From NCBI RefSeq assembly GCF_021484805.1, contig NZ_CP090557.1, forward strand, positions 1,686,001 through 1,750,000: a DNA stretch of 64,000 nucleotides. Reading direction: 5' to 3'. This DNA is from Tellurirhabdus bombi (GTDB lineage Bacteria; Bacteroidota; Bacteroidia; Cytophagales; Spirosomataceae). Under the pieces are notes generated by a model, which saw only the letters and a list, made by a program, of their open reading frames with translations, made no database searches and was not told where the DNA came from. Made by a program: the position numbers and the translations under genes. This document shows, in pieces, positions 1 to 8,417 of this stretch (the stretch's first letter is position 1; every line of letters starts with the position of its first letter).

Positions 1-539
1 CAGTCGTCCATATTCTGATTAACAATACCGGCGGACCGGCGGGCGGACCCTTAATCGACGCCAAGCCGGAAGAATTTACAAAAACTTTCGCTGCGCATCT
101 GATTAACAACCAGCAACTAGTGCAGGCGCTCGTACCAGCCATGAAGGAAGCGGGCTATGGGCGAATTGTCAACATCATTTCCACATCCGTTAAACAGCCC
201 ATTGTGGGTTTGGGCGTATCCAATACGATTCGGGGAGCCGTGGCTCAGTGGGCAAAATCGCTGTCGCTGGAACTGGGAAGTTTTGGCATTACGGTGAATA
301 ACGTATTGCCGGGTTACACGCGAACCGCCCGTCTGGAATCGGTGCTGAACATGCGGGCCGAAAGTTCAGGCAAGTCGAAAGAAGAGGTAGTCGAGCAGAT
401 GCAGCGTGAAATTCCAACGCAACGCTTTGTCGAGCCAGAAGAAGTAGCGGCTGCCGTTGCTTTTTTATGTACGCCCGCTGCGACCTCGATCAATGGCATT
501 AACGTGCCGGTCGATGGCGGCAAAACCGGAAGCTTGTAA
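1..539 (+). CDS. SDR family oxidoreductase-like protein, 5' end outside window
   Basis: The reading frame is open from base 3 to the stop at 537-539, so the gene begins before the window and about 178 residues are visible. It has the short-chain dehydrogenase fold signals: an NNTGG stretch early on (the NNAG structural motif), IVNIIS on the strand that carries the catalytic Ser, a KSLSLEL helix, and NNVLPGYTRT followed by a C-terminal VPVDGG. Where SDRs normally carry YxxxK the sequence reads SNTIR, so both the catalytic Tyr and Lys are replaced (Ser and Arg). Some SDR subgroups related to beta-ketoacyl-ACP reductase are known to lack a perfect tetrad. The substrate cannot be inferred, and classical reductase activity is doubtful. 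It converges on prfA. Confidence 0.85.
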   Translation, partial: VVHILINNTGGPAGGPLIDAKPEEFTKTFAAHLINNQQLVQALVPAMKEAGYGRIVNIISTSVKQPIVGLGVSNTIRGAVAQWAKSLSLELGSFGITVNNVLPGYTRTARLESVLNMRAESSGKSKEEVVEQMQREIPTQRFVEPEEVAAAVAFLCTPAATSINGINVPVDGGKTGSL

Positions 540-540
540 A

Positions 541-572
541 ATAAAGGAGCCCGAAAACTAGTCTCGGGCTCC
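541..572 (-). terminator. Rho-independent terminator of prfA
   Basis: A 9-bp stem (546-554 with 564-572) and a 9-nt loop lie between the convergent SDR and prfA genes. Read on the minus strand, the hairpin is followed by a short T-rich tail at 545-541, so it serves prfA best. The plus-strand side has no T-run directly after the stem. Confidence 0.65.
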
Positions 573-593
573 TGTCATCAAAAAAAAGGAAGA

Positions 594-1667
594 TTAAGCT
601 ACCTGCGCTTCTTTCATGCGTTCGGCATTCTCCGCAATCCGAAGCTGCTCAATAAATTCGTCAATATCGCCATCCATCACCGTTGGCAGGTTATAAACCG
701 TTAGACCAATGCGGTGATCGGTAACGCGACTTTGGGGGTAATTATACGTCCGGATTTTATCAGAACGGTCACCACTTCCAACCATCGATTTCCGCTGGGA
801 TGAAATGGCGTCGTTGTGTTTCTGCAACTCAATCTCGTACAAACGCGACCGCAATACTGTTAATGCTTTGTCGAAGTTTTTCAACTGCGAACGTTCATCT
901 TGGCACTGCACTACCAGACCCGACGGAATATGCGTTAGCCGAACTGCTGAGTACGTGGTGTTAACCGACTGTCCACCAGCACCTGACGAACAGAAAGTAT
1001 CTTTCCGAACGTCATTCATGTTGATCTCAACGTCAACTTCTTCCGCCTCGGGAAGCACGGCAACGCTGGCTGCCGAGGTATGAATGCGTCCCTGCGATTC
1101 GGTTGCTGGAACGCGTTGGACGCGGTGCACACCCGACTCAAATTTCAGTTTGCCGTAAACGTCTTCACCTTCGATCTGGCAGATAATTTCTTTATAACCG
1201 CCTGCCGTACCATCCGTAAAGTCCATGAGCGACATCCGCCAGCCCATGCGGTCACAGAGACGCTGGTACATCCGGAAAAGGTCGCCAGCAAAAATGGCTG
1301 CTTCGTCGCCACCTGTACCACCCCGAACTTCGAGAATGACGTTCTTACTGTCGTTGGGGTCTTTCGGAATCAGCAATTCTTTCAGAACCTCTTCCATCGG
1401 CTCCTGCTGAGGCCACAACTCGTCAAGCTCGGCTTTAGCTAGCTCCCGAATGTCTTCGTCTTTTTCGTTGGCAATAAGGTCCTTAGCCCCTTCAATATCG
1501 TTGAGCAGCTTCTGGTAAGCCTTATACTGCTGAACAATTTTTTCCAGGTCTTTATATTCTTTACTCAACTTCATGAACCGTTTCTGGTCGGAGACGACCT
1601 CGGGCATCATAATTTGCTGAGAAACTTCGCCAAATCGTTCTTTTATGGCTTCTAACTGGTGAATCAT
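594..1667 (-). CDS. prfA: Peptide chain release factor 1
   Basis: This is the class I release factor that recognises UAA and UAG in the ribosomal A site and triggers hydrolysis of peptidyl-tRNA. The 357-residue length is normal for RF1. The codon-recognition tripeptide PAT is at about residues 187-189 in [15 protein letters not shown], which marks RF1 rather than RF2. The catalytic GGQ is at about residues 231-233 in [11 protein letters not shown]. The N-terminal helical domain and the [13 protein letters not shown] segment are also typical. The start ATG at 1667 begins [13 protein letters not shown] minus-strand TAACTTTG resembling the Bacteroidota -7 element lies at 1731-1724, but no well-spaced -33 element was found. 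It is probably monocistronic and ends at a terminator. Confidence 0.97.
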   Translation of the reverse strand: MIHQLEAIKERFGEVSQQIMMPEVVSDQKRFMKLSKEYKDLEKIVQQYKAYQKLLNDIEGAKDLIANEKDEDIRELAKAELDELWPQQEPMEEVLKELLIPKDPNDSKNVILEVRGGTGGDEAAIFAGDLFRMYQRLCDRMGWRMSLMDFTDGTAGGYKEIICQIEGEDVYGKLKFESGVHRVQRVPATESQGRIHTSAASVAVLPEAEEVDVEINMNDVRKDTFCSSGAGGQSVNTTYSAVRLTHIPSGLVVQCQDERSQLKNFDKALTVLRSRLYEIELQKHNDAISSQRKSMVGSGDRSDKIRTYNYPQSRVTDHRIGLTVYNLPTVMDGDIDEFIEQLRIAENAERMKEAQVA

Positions 1668-1838
1668 GTATTTCTAAAAGACTAGATCCAAGGAATGATC
1701 GGCAATTGATTTTGCCGTAGAGACAAAGTTACAAAAATTCGCTCAGTCAACCGTTGATTTGTAGCTTTGCTAACGAATCTGATCATCGTTTCGTTATCTT
1801 CATAAATGACATTATTCAGACGTATTAAGTTCCTGACA

Positions 1839-2435
1839 ATGAAATACCCTACTCGTTTCTGCCTTCCATTTGCCTGGATCTTTGGTCTTGCGTTTTTAAT
1901 GATATCCTGTAATTCTGAACGCGTACAGAACACTAGGGAGTTGGCGCAGGAAATGAACAACCGGAAAATCAAGCGCATCACCAGCGCTCAATTAACAAGC
2001 ACCGTAGATGAATGGGGGAAGGCTGTTGTTAAGTCAGCCGAGAAAATAGTGGCCGACGAGCTGGCGAAAGCCGAGCCAAAACGGGCCAAGGAATTGTGTA
2101 ATCCAGAGAAACTGGCCGCCATTCAAAAGTTGGAAAAACAGTTTGGCGTTCAGATCAATCTGCTGCGGGCCAGCGACGCGAAGAACGTCGCCTTGCCAGC
2201 CAAGGAGCGTGAGCTGGTGGATGCTTACCTGTATAACGCAAAGCAAAAGTTGTCCCAGAGTGACAATATCCAACCGATCGGCGATACGCTCTTGATTTAT
2301 AACGCGGCGGTTCCAACCGAAAATATCATCTGTAAAACCTGCTCCGATGAGGCCAGCCAACCGTTTGCCATCTGGCGTGTCGTCTTCAGCAAGAGCGAAG
2401 TAATCCGGCGGGTAGATCCTAAAAAACTCCGTTAG
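1839..2435 (+). CDS. Conserved lipoprotein of unknown function
   Basis: A 198-residue protein if started at the ATG at 1839 (MKYPTRFCLPFAWIF); an upstream ATG at 1806 would add 11 residues before the signal peptide and is less likely. The hydrophobic segment ends in LMISC, a lipobox, so export and lipidation are expected. The mature part is helical and charged (LAQEMNNRKIKRI, LAKAEPKRAKEL). Its C-terminal half contains ICKTC and ends in a segment ending FSKSEVIRRVDPKKL. The layout (lipobox, helical region, late CxxC) is reminiscent of DUF3365-type sensor or haem domains, but the CxxCH haem motif is absent (the sequence is CKTCSD). No firm function. It stands alone between prfA (divergent) and the catabolic group. 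Confidence 0.75.
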   Translation: MKYPTRFCLPFAWIFGLAFLMISCNSERVQNTRELAQEMNNRKIKRITSAQLTSTVDEWGKAVVKSAEKIVADELAKAEPKRAKELCNPEKLAAIQKLEKQFGVQINLLRASDAKNVALPAKERELVDAYLYNAKQKLSQSDNIQPIGDTLLIYNAAVPTENIICKTCSDEASQPFAIWRVVFSKSEVIRRVDPKKLR

Positions 2436-2540
2436 ACACAATTCGTTAGCTGGGTAGAAAAAATGGGTAACAAGTAGTAAAAAAGGAACGGCTAGCTGCT
2501 TTTATTTAAAGAACACTTACCCTTATAAACCTTTCTACTT

Positions 2541-3920
2541 GTGAACGATCAGAAAATAAAGTCAGACAATTCCGTGAGCCGCCGGGGTTTTGTCAAAGGG
2601 GCGTCGCTGGCGCTGGCGGGTATCACCATCGTACCGCGCCACGTCCTGGGCGGCTCGGGATTTATCGCACCTTCGGACAAACTCAACGTGGCGGCTATCG
2701 GTATTGGCGGCATGGGTAAAGGCAATATCAATGCGCTGGCCCCCACCGAAAATATTGTTGCTCTCTGCGACATCGATCAGAAGTACGCCGCTCCTGTCTT
2801 TGAAAAATATCCGGGTGCCAAGCGGTATAAGGATTACCGGAAAATGCTGGAAGCCCAGAAAGACATCGACGCCGTAATCATTGCCACGCCCGACCACCAG
2901 CACGCTGTTCAGGCATCGGCGGCAATGAAACTGGGTAAACACGTTTATGTGCAAAAACCGCTAACCGTTTCCGTTTGGGAAGCGCGGGAACTGGCGCGTA
3001 TGGCGCGGGAAAATCCTAAGATTGTTACCCAGATGGGCAACCAGGGCCATTCCAGCGATGATGCTCGTTCCATCAACGAGTGGATTGCAGACGGGGCCAT
3101 TGGAAAAGTGAAAGAAGTACACGTCTGGACAAACCGCCCGGTGACGCACTGGCCACAGGGAGTTCCGGCTCCAACCGATACGCCACCCGTACCCGATACC
3201 TTGGATTGGGACTTGTTCCTGGGACCGGCTGCTTACCGTCCCTACAATCCGGCCTATACTCCGTTCAAATGGCGCGGCTGGGTCGATTACGGGGTTGGTG
3301 CGTTGGGCGACATGGGTGCCCACCTCATCGACCATCCGTATTGGGCGCTGGGTCTAAGCGCCCCAATCAGCGTGGAAGCATCGGCTACGCCCTGGGGGCA
3401 AAACGACAAGAAAGGCCCGATGCAGACCTATCCAATTGCGTCGATGGTGACGTATGAATTTGCGACCAACGATAAGAAGAATCCGATTATCACCTTGACA
3501 TGGACTGATGGAGGTATTCTGCCACCGAAACCCATTGAACTAGGTGATCAGGCCGTCGATAAAGGGGGCGGAGTGCTTTATATTGGCACAAAAGGCAAAC
3601 TAATTCACGAAACCTACGGACGCAATCCACGCTTACTGCCTAAGGAAAAGATGGATTCGTACAAGAAACCAGCACAGACCTTCAAACGCGTTGGTATGAG
3701 CCACGAACGCAACTGGGCCGAAGCCTGCAAAGGCAACGGAAAAGCCGTTTCACCCTTCGAATACGCGGGGCCATTGTGCGAAACCATGCTGCTGGGCGTT
3801 GCTGCGCTTTACAAACAGGGCACCAAGATTACCTGGGATGCGGCCAACATGCAATTCACCAACGCTCCCGAACTGAACCAGCATCTGAAACGCGAATACC
3901 GCCAGGGCTGGGTGATGTAA
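2541..3920 (+). CDS. Tat-exported Gfo/Idh/MocA family oxidoreductase
   Basis: A 459-residue protein starting at GTG 2541. The N-terminus has a twin-arginine signal: SRRGFVK at residues 13-19 followed by a hydrophobic stretch, so it is probably exported folded to the periplasm. The Rossmann domain follows ([11 protein letters not shown], then ALCDID), as does the VQKPL segment, where most family members have EKP. C-terminally there is the alpha/beta dehydrogenase domain, with [15 protein letters not shown] and FEYAGPLCE. The family includes NAD(P)-dependent sugar and inositol dehydrogenases and the GH109 glycosidases; which of these applies is not visible. It is first in a plus-strand group with an esterase, a symporter and an aldolase, although a terminator separates it from them. 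This suggests a role in sugar or glycoside breakdown. Confidence 0.9.
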   Translation: MNDQKIKSDNSVSRRGFVKGASLALAGITIVPRHVLGGSGFIAPSDKLNVAAIGIGGMGKGNINALAPTENIVALCDIDQKYAAPVFEKYPGAKRYKDYRKMLEAQKDIDAVIIATPDHQHAVQASAAMKLGKHVYVQKPLTVSVWEARELARMARENPKIVTQMGNQGHSSDDARSINEWIADGAIGKVKEVHVWTNRPVTHWPQGVPAPTDTPPVPDTLDWDLFLGPAAYRPYNPAYTPFKWRGWVDYGVGALGDMGAHLIDHPYWALGLSAPISVEASATPWGQNDKKGPMQTYPIASMVTYEFATNDKKNPIITLTWTDGGILPPKPIELGDQAVDKGGGVLYIGTKGKLIHETYGRNPRLLPKEKMDSYKKPAQTFKRVGMSHERNWAEACKGNGKAVSPFEYAGPLCETMLLGVAALYKQGTKITWDAANMQFTNAPELNQHLKREYRQGWVM

Positions 3921-3935
3921 GAAAATTTAATAGGG

Positions 3936-3964
3936 GGAGCATCGGAACGGATGCTCCTTTTTTA
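3936..3964 (+). terminator. Rho-independent terminator after the Gfo/Idh/MocA gene
   Basis: An 8-bp stem (3936-3943 with 3950-3957) and a 6-nt loop are followed directly by six T residues. The ATG at 3951 lies inside the right arm of this hairpin, which argues against it as a start codon for the next gene. Confidence 0.85.
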
Positions 3965-3968
3965 TAAT

Positions 3969-5387
3969 ATGCCAGCTTTAACTAGACAAAAGAAAACAAA
4001 CCTTTTCATGCTTAGGATAACATTGGCTATCTGGCTGCTTTGCGGCGCTTTCATAGCAAAGGCACAAACCGCCGACGAAGCTTTTCGGGTTCCGTTAAAG
4101 ATGGTAATTCAGGAAATTGAAAACCGCTATTCGGTGAAGATTCGCTATCCAGAGGATTTGGTCAAGGAAAAATATGTCTCCTACGCGGGTTGGCGCTTTC
4201 GCCCGGATGTGGAGAAAACAATGACCAATATTCTGGCCTCACAGGATATAACCTTTGCAAAAGAAGGCACGGGGAAATACAAACTTCAGGCGTTTCAATA
4301 CCACCTGAAAACACCGGAAGAAGGCAAAGAGCAACTTGCTTACTTGGCTAGTTTGTACAGCGACGCAGCAAGCTGGGAAAAGCGAAAAACTGAACTGAAA
4401 AGCTGCATGCGGAATGCCCTGAAATTTGATCAGTTGCCAGCCCAACCAAATAGCAAGCCAATTATTACTAACAAACGGATCATGGACGGCTACACCGTCG
4501 AAAACGTAGCCATCGAAACGCTGCCGGGTCTATATGCAACGGGTTCGCTTTACCGACCGCTGAAAGCAAAAGGGCCGGTGCCGGTTATTCTGAGTCCAGA
4601 TGGTCATTTTGGCGATGGTCGCTACCGGGCTGATTGTCAGTACCGTTGTGCGATGCAGGCGCGTATGGGTGCGATGTCTTTTAGTTATGACTTATTTGCC
4701 TGGGGCGAATCAGCCCTGCAATTTAAAACGGAAGACCACCGCCGGAGTCTGGCTAACACCATTCAAACGCTGAATGGGATGCGTATTCTGGACTGGCTGT
4801 TGACCTTGAAAGAAGCTGATCCGAAGCGGGTAGCCATCAGTGGCGCCTCGGGCGGGGGTAGCCAAACCATGCTGCTGACGGCTCTGGATGATCGCATTAC
4901 GGTCAGTGCGCCGGTGGTGATGGTGTCCTCGTATCACAGCGGCGGTTGCCCCTGCGAGAGCGGCATGGGTGTTCACCTGTGCGGCGGCGGCACCAACAAC
5001 GTCGAAGTGGCGGCCATGGCGGCTCCGAGACCGCAGCTCATTGTCTCCGACGGAAAAGACTGGACACAGTTTGTGCCGCAAAACGAGTTTCCGTTTTTGC
5101 AGCGGACGTATGGTTTTTACGGCAAAACAGATTTGGTAACAAATGTTCACTTACCGCAGGAAGGACACGATTTTGGCGTTAATAAGCGTCTGGCTTTATA
5201 CGAGTTTCTGGCCAAATACCTCAATCTGGATATAAAACGGATTCAGGATAAGAGCGGTAAGATTGACGAGTCGAAATGCACCATTGAAGCCTTCCCGGCT
5301 CTGTATGTTTTTGGCGAGAAAGGCGAAAAACTACCCGCAAACGCCATTCGCAGCTTCGATGAATTGGAAAAGATGGTGAAAAAATAG
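3969..5387 (+). CDS. Secreted alpha/beta hydrolase, acetylxylan-esterase-like
   Basis: About 472 residues from ATG 3969; ATG 4008 (MLRITLAIWLLCGAFIAKA) is an equally possible start. The ATG at 3951 is inside a terminator stem and was rejected. A Sec signal peptide ending AKAQ is clear. The N-terminal roughly 130 residues are an extra domain. The hydrolase core then follows, with VPVILSPDGHFGDGRY, the nucleophile elbow GASGGGSQ and a late EGHDFG that supplies the catalytic His. The arrangement matches the large carbohydrate-esterase/abhydrolase group annotated as acetylxylan esterase. A Cys-rich stretch (GGCPCESGMGVHLCGGG) sits after the nucleophile. The expected job is to remove acyl groups from sugars or polysaccharides in the periplasm; the substrate is unknown. 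It lies 61 bp before the symporter. Confidence 0.82.
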   Translation: MPALTRQKKTNLFMLRITLAIWLLCGAFIAKAQTADEAFRVPLKMVIQEIENRYSVKIRYPEDLVKEKYVSYAGWRFRPDVEKTMTNILASQDITFAKEGTGKYKLQAFQYHLKTPEEGKEQLAYLASLYSDAASWEKRKTELKSCMRNALKFDQLPAQPNSKPIITNKRIMDGYTVENVAIETLPGLYATGSLYRPLKAKGPVPVILSPDGHFGDGRYRADCQYRCAMQARMGAMSFSYDLFAWGESALQFKTEDHRRSLANTIQTLNGMRILDWLLTLKEADPKRVAISGASGGGSQTMLLTALDDRITVSAPVVMVSSYHSGGCPCESGMGVHLCGGGTNNVEVAAMAAPRPQLIVSDGKDWTQFVPQNEFPFLQRTYGFYGKTDLVTNVHLPQEGHDFGVNKRLALYEFLAKYLNLDIKRIQDKSGKIDESKCTIEAFPALYVFGEKGEKLPANAIRSFDELEKMVKK

Positions 5388-5448
5388 TCCTTATTGGTTT
5401 AGATGGAGTAATATCCAAAAAGTTAGCCTTTTCCCTTAACCATACTGT

Positions 5449-7038
5449 ATGAAAAGTCTGCCGCTCTTTGATCTAGCCGTTATTCTGGCGTACCTTATAG
5501 GCATGGTGCTGGTTGGCTTTTATTTTTCGAGAAAGACAAAGAACGCCGAGCAGTTCACCAAAGCATCCGGTCGGATACCGGGCTGGGCCATCGGACTATC
5601 CATCTACGCCACCTTTCTGAGCAGCAATACGTTTTTGGGTGTTCCGGGGAAAGCCTTCGGAAGCAACTGGAACGCTTTTGTTTTTAGCTTGTCGATGCCG
5701 CTGGCAGCTTATACTGCCTCCCGATTTTTTGTTCCGTTTTACCGGCATACCGGCGAAATTTCGGCTTACACGCACCTGGAACATCGTTTTGGTCCCTGGG
5801 CCCGCACCTACGCCGTGGTTTGCTTTCTGCTGACTCAGTTAGCGCGTATGGGGTCAATTTTCTTCGGAATTGCGCTCAGCTTGCAAGCGCTGACGGGTTA
5901 TTCCATGGAGTTGATCATGGTGGTGATGGGCATTTGCATCATTATTTATACGGTGTTGGGCGGCATGGAAGCGGTCATCTGGACCGAGGTAGTACAGGCC
6001 GTCATCAAGACATTCGGTGCCCTGCTGATTCTTTACCTGATTGTAGCCGAAATGCCGGGCGGCACGGCTCGGATTATTGAAATTGGTACCCAAAACAACA
6101 AGTTCAGTCTGGGAAGTTTCTCGCTCGATTTTACGCAGTCGACGTTCTGGGTTGTTTTGCTGTACGGCTTCTTTATCAACCTGAACAATTTTGGGATGGA
6201 TCAGAATTACATTCAGCGCTATCACACAACGTCGTCGGCCAAAGAAGCCTCGAAGTCGATTTGGCTGTGTGTCTGGCTTTACCTGCCCGCCTCCCTGCTG
6301 TTTTTCGTCATCGGTTCCTGCCTTTTTGCGTATTACAACCTGCATCCTGAATGGATTGAAGCCATCAAATATAAAGTTGCTTCCGAACGGTTACCGGCCC
6401 AGGCATCGGCAGCAGAAATTACCAACCTGATGGCAACCCTAACGCCAGCCGATTATGGCGATAAGGTGATGCCCCATTTTATGGTGACAAAAATCCCGGC
6501 GGGACTGGTTGGCCTGATCGTGTCAGCCATTCTATCGGCGGCTATGAGTACCATCAGTTCCGGCATGAACGCGTCGGCTACGGTTTTTACGGAAGATATT
6601 TACAAACGCTATTTCAACCCCAATATAAGCGCCAAAGGTACCTTGACTTTACTGCACGTAGCGACCGTAGTTTTTGGTGTTTTAGGTCTGGTAGCGGGCA
6701 TCGCCATGATTGGTGTCAAAAGCATTCTGGACATCTGGTGGACGCTATCGGGCATTTTCGCGGCGGGTATGCTGGGGCTTTTTCTGCTGGGAATCATTAG
6801 CCGGCAGACGCGGAACCACGAAGCCCTGATGGCAACGCTAATCGGTATTTTAGTGATTCTCTGGATGACGTTTTCGGGCAATCTTCCCCAGGAATATCAC
6901 TTCCTGAAAAATCCGCTGCATACCAACATGATTATCGTAGTCGGAACGCTGACTATTTTCCTGATTGGTCTTTTGCTGACAAAGCTCAGAGCACGCTCCC
7001 GAAAAGAAGCAGAAACGGCGGCGGTTACGCCATCCTGA
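5449..7038 (+). CDS. Sodium/solute symporter (SSS family)
   Basis: A 529-residue polytopic membrane protein with roughly 13 hydrophobic segments. The SSS-family core is recognisable: the N-terminal LAVILAYLIGMVLVGFYF, IGLSIYATFLSSNTFLGVPG (helix that contributes the sodium site), NNFGMDQNYIQRY, and AILSAAMSTISSGMNA. Members take up sugars, sialic acids, myo-inositol or organic acids using the sodium gradient across the inner membrane. It lies between an exported esterase and a DHDPS/sialate-lyase-family aldolase 34 bp downstream, which suggests uptake of a sugar, sugar acid or sialic-acid-like compound. That assignment is inference. The ATG at 5449 begins MKSLPLFDL. Confidence 0.92.
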   Translation: MKSLPLFDLAVILAYLIGMVLVGFYFSRKTKNAEQFTKASGRIPGWAIGLSIYATFLSSNTFLGVPGKAFGSNWNAFVFSLSMPLAAYTASRFFVPFYRHTGEISAYTHLEHRFGPWARTYAVVCFLLTQLARMGSIFFGIALSLQALTGYSMELIMVVMGICIIIYTVLGGMEAVIWTEVVQAVIKTFGALLILYLIVAEMPGGTARIIEIGTQNNKFSLGSFSLDFTQSTFWVVLLYGFFINLNNFGMDQNYIQRYHTTSSAKEASKSIWLCVWLYLPASLLFFVIGSCLFAYYNLHPEWIEAIKYKVASERLPAQASAAEITNLMATLTPADYGDKVMPHFMVTKIPAGLVGLIVSAILSAAMSTISSGMNASATVFTEDIYKRYFNPNISAKGTLTLLHVATVVFGVLGLVAGIAMIGVKSILDIWWTLSGIFAAGMLGLFLLGIISRQTRNHEALMATLIGILVILWMTFSGNLPQEYHFLKNPLHTNMIIVVGTLTIFLIGLLLTKLRARSRKEAETAAVTPS

Positions 7039-7072
7039 ATCGATTTATTCAACATCTTATCCATCGTAAATC

Positions 7073-8002
7073 ATGGAAAAGCCAGAAAAAGGTTTTATTC
7101 CGGTTATGCTCACACCCTTCAACGAAAAAGGGCAAATTGATTTCGACGCGTTGACAAGGTTGACCGAATTTTACCTGGAAGCCGGGGCCGCTGGGCTGTT
7201 TGCCAATTGCCTGTCGAGCGAAATGTTTGAACTCAGTGAATCGGAGCGCATTCAGTTAATTGAGCATGTGATTAAGGTAACTAACGGCGCCGTGCCCGTC
7301 GTGGCAACCGGAACCTTCGGAGGTGCTATTTCGAAGCAGGCCGACTTCATCAAAAAAGTACACGATACTGGAACGGAGGCCGTCATTGTCATAACGGGGC
7401 TGCTGGCCAGTGAAGAGGAGTCTGATGCTATTTTTGACGAACGGGTTTTTGAATTATTGCGGCATACGGATGCGGTTCCGCTTGGTTTTTATGAGTGCCC
7501 AGTACCTTACAAGCGCCTGATTTCGCCGCAGCAATTGGCGCAGTTTGCCGCTACGGGACGATTTATTTACCACAAAGATACCTGCCTGTCTATTCAGCAA
7601 GTCAGCGAAAAAGTGCGCTTGACCTCGGATTCGAAATTAGGCATTTACGACGCTTACATGGGCCACGCCGTTGAGTCGTTAAAGGCCGGTTCGGCGGGGC
7701 TTTCCTGCATTCAGGGTAACTTCTTCCCGGAATTGATTGTCTGGCTTTGCAACAATTACAACGACAGCGACCAGCAGGAGGAAGTAGCCAAAGTGCAGCA
7801 GTTTTTAGTGGACACAATGGATGTCATTCACCAGGTATATCCCATCGTTTCCAAGTATTTCCTGCAAAAAAGAGGCTTCGAACTCTCAACTTTTACCCGG
7901 CGGGATGTGGGTTTGTTCACCCCGGCTGTAGCGAAGGAAGTCGATACCTTGTTTGCTGCTTATAGCAAGCTGAAAAACGATCTTGAACTAACCTTTGCCT
8001 GA
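7073..8002 (+). CDS. Dihydrodipicolinate synthase / N-acetylneuraminate lyase family aldolase
   Basis: A 309-residue class I aldolase of the DapA/NanA family. It shows the barrel start FIPVMLTPFNEKGQIDFDAL, a central GFYECP with the conserved Tyr, and IYHKDTC with the Schiff-base Lys. The family's GTTGE phosphate/carboxylate loop is replaced by CLSSE, so this is not a standard dapA and its substrate is probably a different 2-keto acid. Related uncharacterised proteins act on 2-keto-3-deoxy sugar acids or sialic acids. It follows the symporter by 34 bp and is probably cotranscribed with it. Its stop codon directly abuts the stop codon of the convergent RidA gene, with no bases between. Confidence 0.88.
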   Translation: MEKPEKGFIPVMLTPFNEKGQIDFDALTRLTEFYLEAGAAGLFANCLSSEMFELSESERIQLIEHVIKVTNGAVPVVATGTFGGAISKQADFIKKVHDTGTEAVIVITGLLASEEESDAIFDERVFELLRHTDAVPLGFYECPVPYKRLISPQQLAQFAATGRFIYHKDTCLSIQQVSEKVRLTSDSKLGIYDAYMGHAVESLKAGSAGLSCIQGNFFPELIVWLCNNYNDSDQQEEVAKVQQFLVDTMDVIHQVYPIVSKYFLQKRGFELSTFTRRDVGLFTPAVAKEVDTLFAAYSKLKNDLELTFA

Positions 8003-8392
8003 TTAATCGGCTTTCTTTCGAACCGCCACCGCTTCGATTTCCACCAGAAAGCCATAGTGCAATTCTTTGGTCGGAACCACCGCGCGGGCGGGTTTATGCT
8101 CGCCAAAAAAAGTTGTATAAACCGCGTTAATCTGACTCCAAAGCGAAATATCGGAGATATAAACTGTCGTTTTCAGAACATGCGCCAAATCGCTTCCGGC
8201 AGCAACCAAAATAGCCTCTACATTTTCCAGCACCTGTTGGGTTTGCTCATCAACGGAACCCGTTAGTTTCTCGTTGGTCTGGGGCCGAATAGGCAGTTGG
8301 CCAGCTACGAAAATCAGGTCGTTCCAGACGGTGGCCTGGGAGTAATGCCCGGCGGGAAGCGGAGCGTTCGGTGTTTCAATTTGTTCAATCAT
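8003..8392 (-). CDS. RidA family enamine/imine deaminase
   Basis: A 129-residue protein of the YjgF/YER057c/UK114 family. These are trimers that hydrolyse reactive 2-aminoacrylate and related imines to keto acids. Key residues are present: the carboxylate-binding Arg at about residue 103 in PARAVV and the C-terminal VEIEAVAV with its conserved Glu. The N-terminal segment PLPAGHYSQATVWNDLIFVAGQ is also typical. It overlaps nothing but abuts the convergent aldolase, stop to stop. RidA genes often accompany catabolic aldolases and dehydratases, so a link to the neighbouring catabolic group is plausible. The M20 peptidase gene upstream on the same strand is 25 bp away, so cotranscription with it is possible. 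Confidence 0.93.
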   Translation of the reverse strand: MIEQIETPNAPLPAGHYSQATVWNDLIFVAGQLPIRPQTNEKLTGSVDEQTQQVLENVEAILVAAGSDLAHVLKTTVYISDISLWSQINAVYTTFFGEHKPARAVVPTKELHYGFLVEIEAVAVRKKAD

Positions 8393-8417
8393 GGTAAGGT
8401 AGCTAATGGGAATTTGT

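Noticed and set aside
1682-1981. A 99-codon minus-strand frame upstream of prfA
   Set aside because: It is largely antisense to the lipoprotein gene and has no recognisable product.
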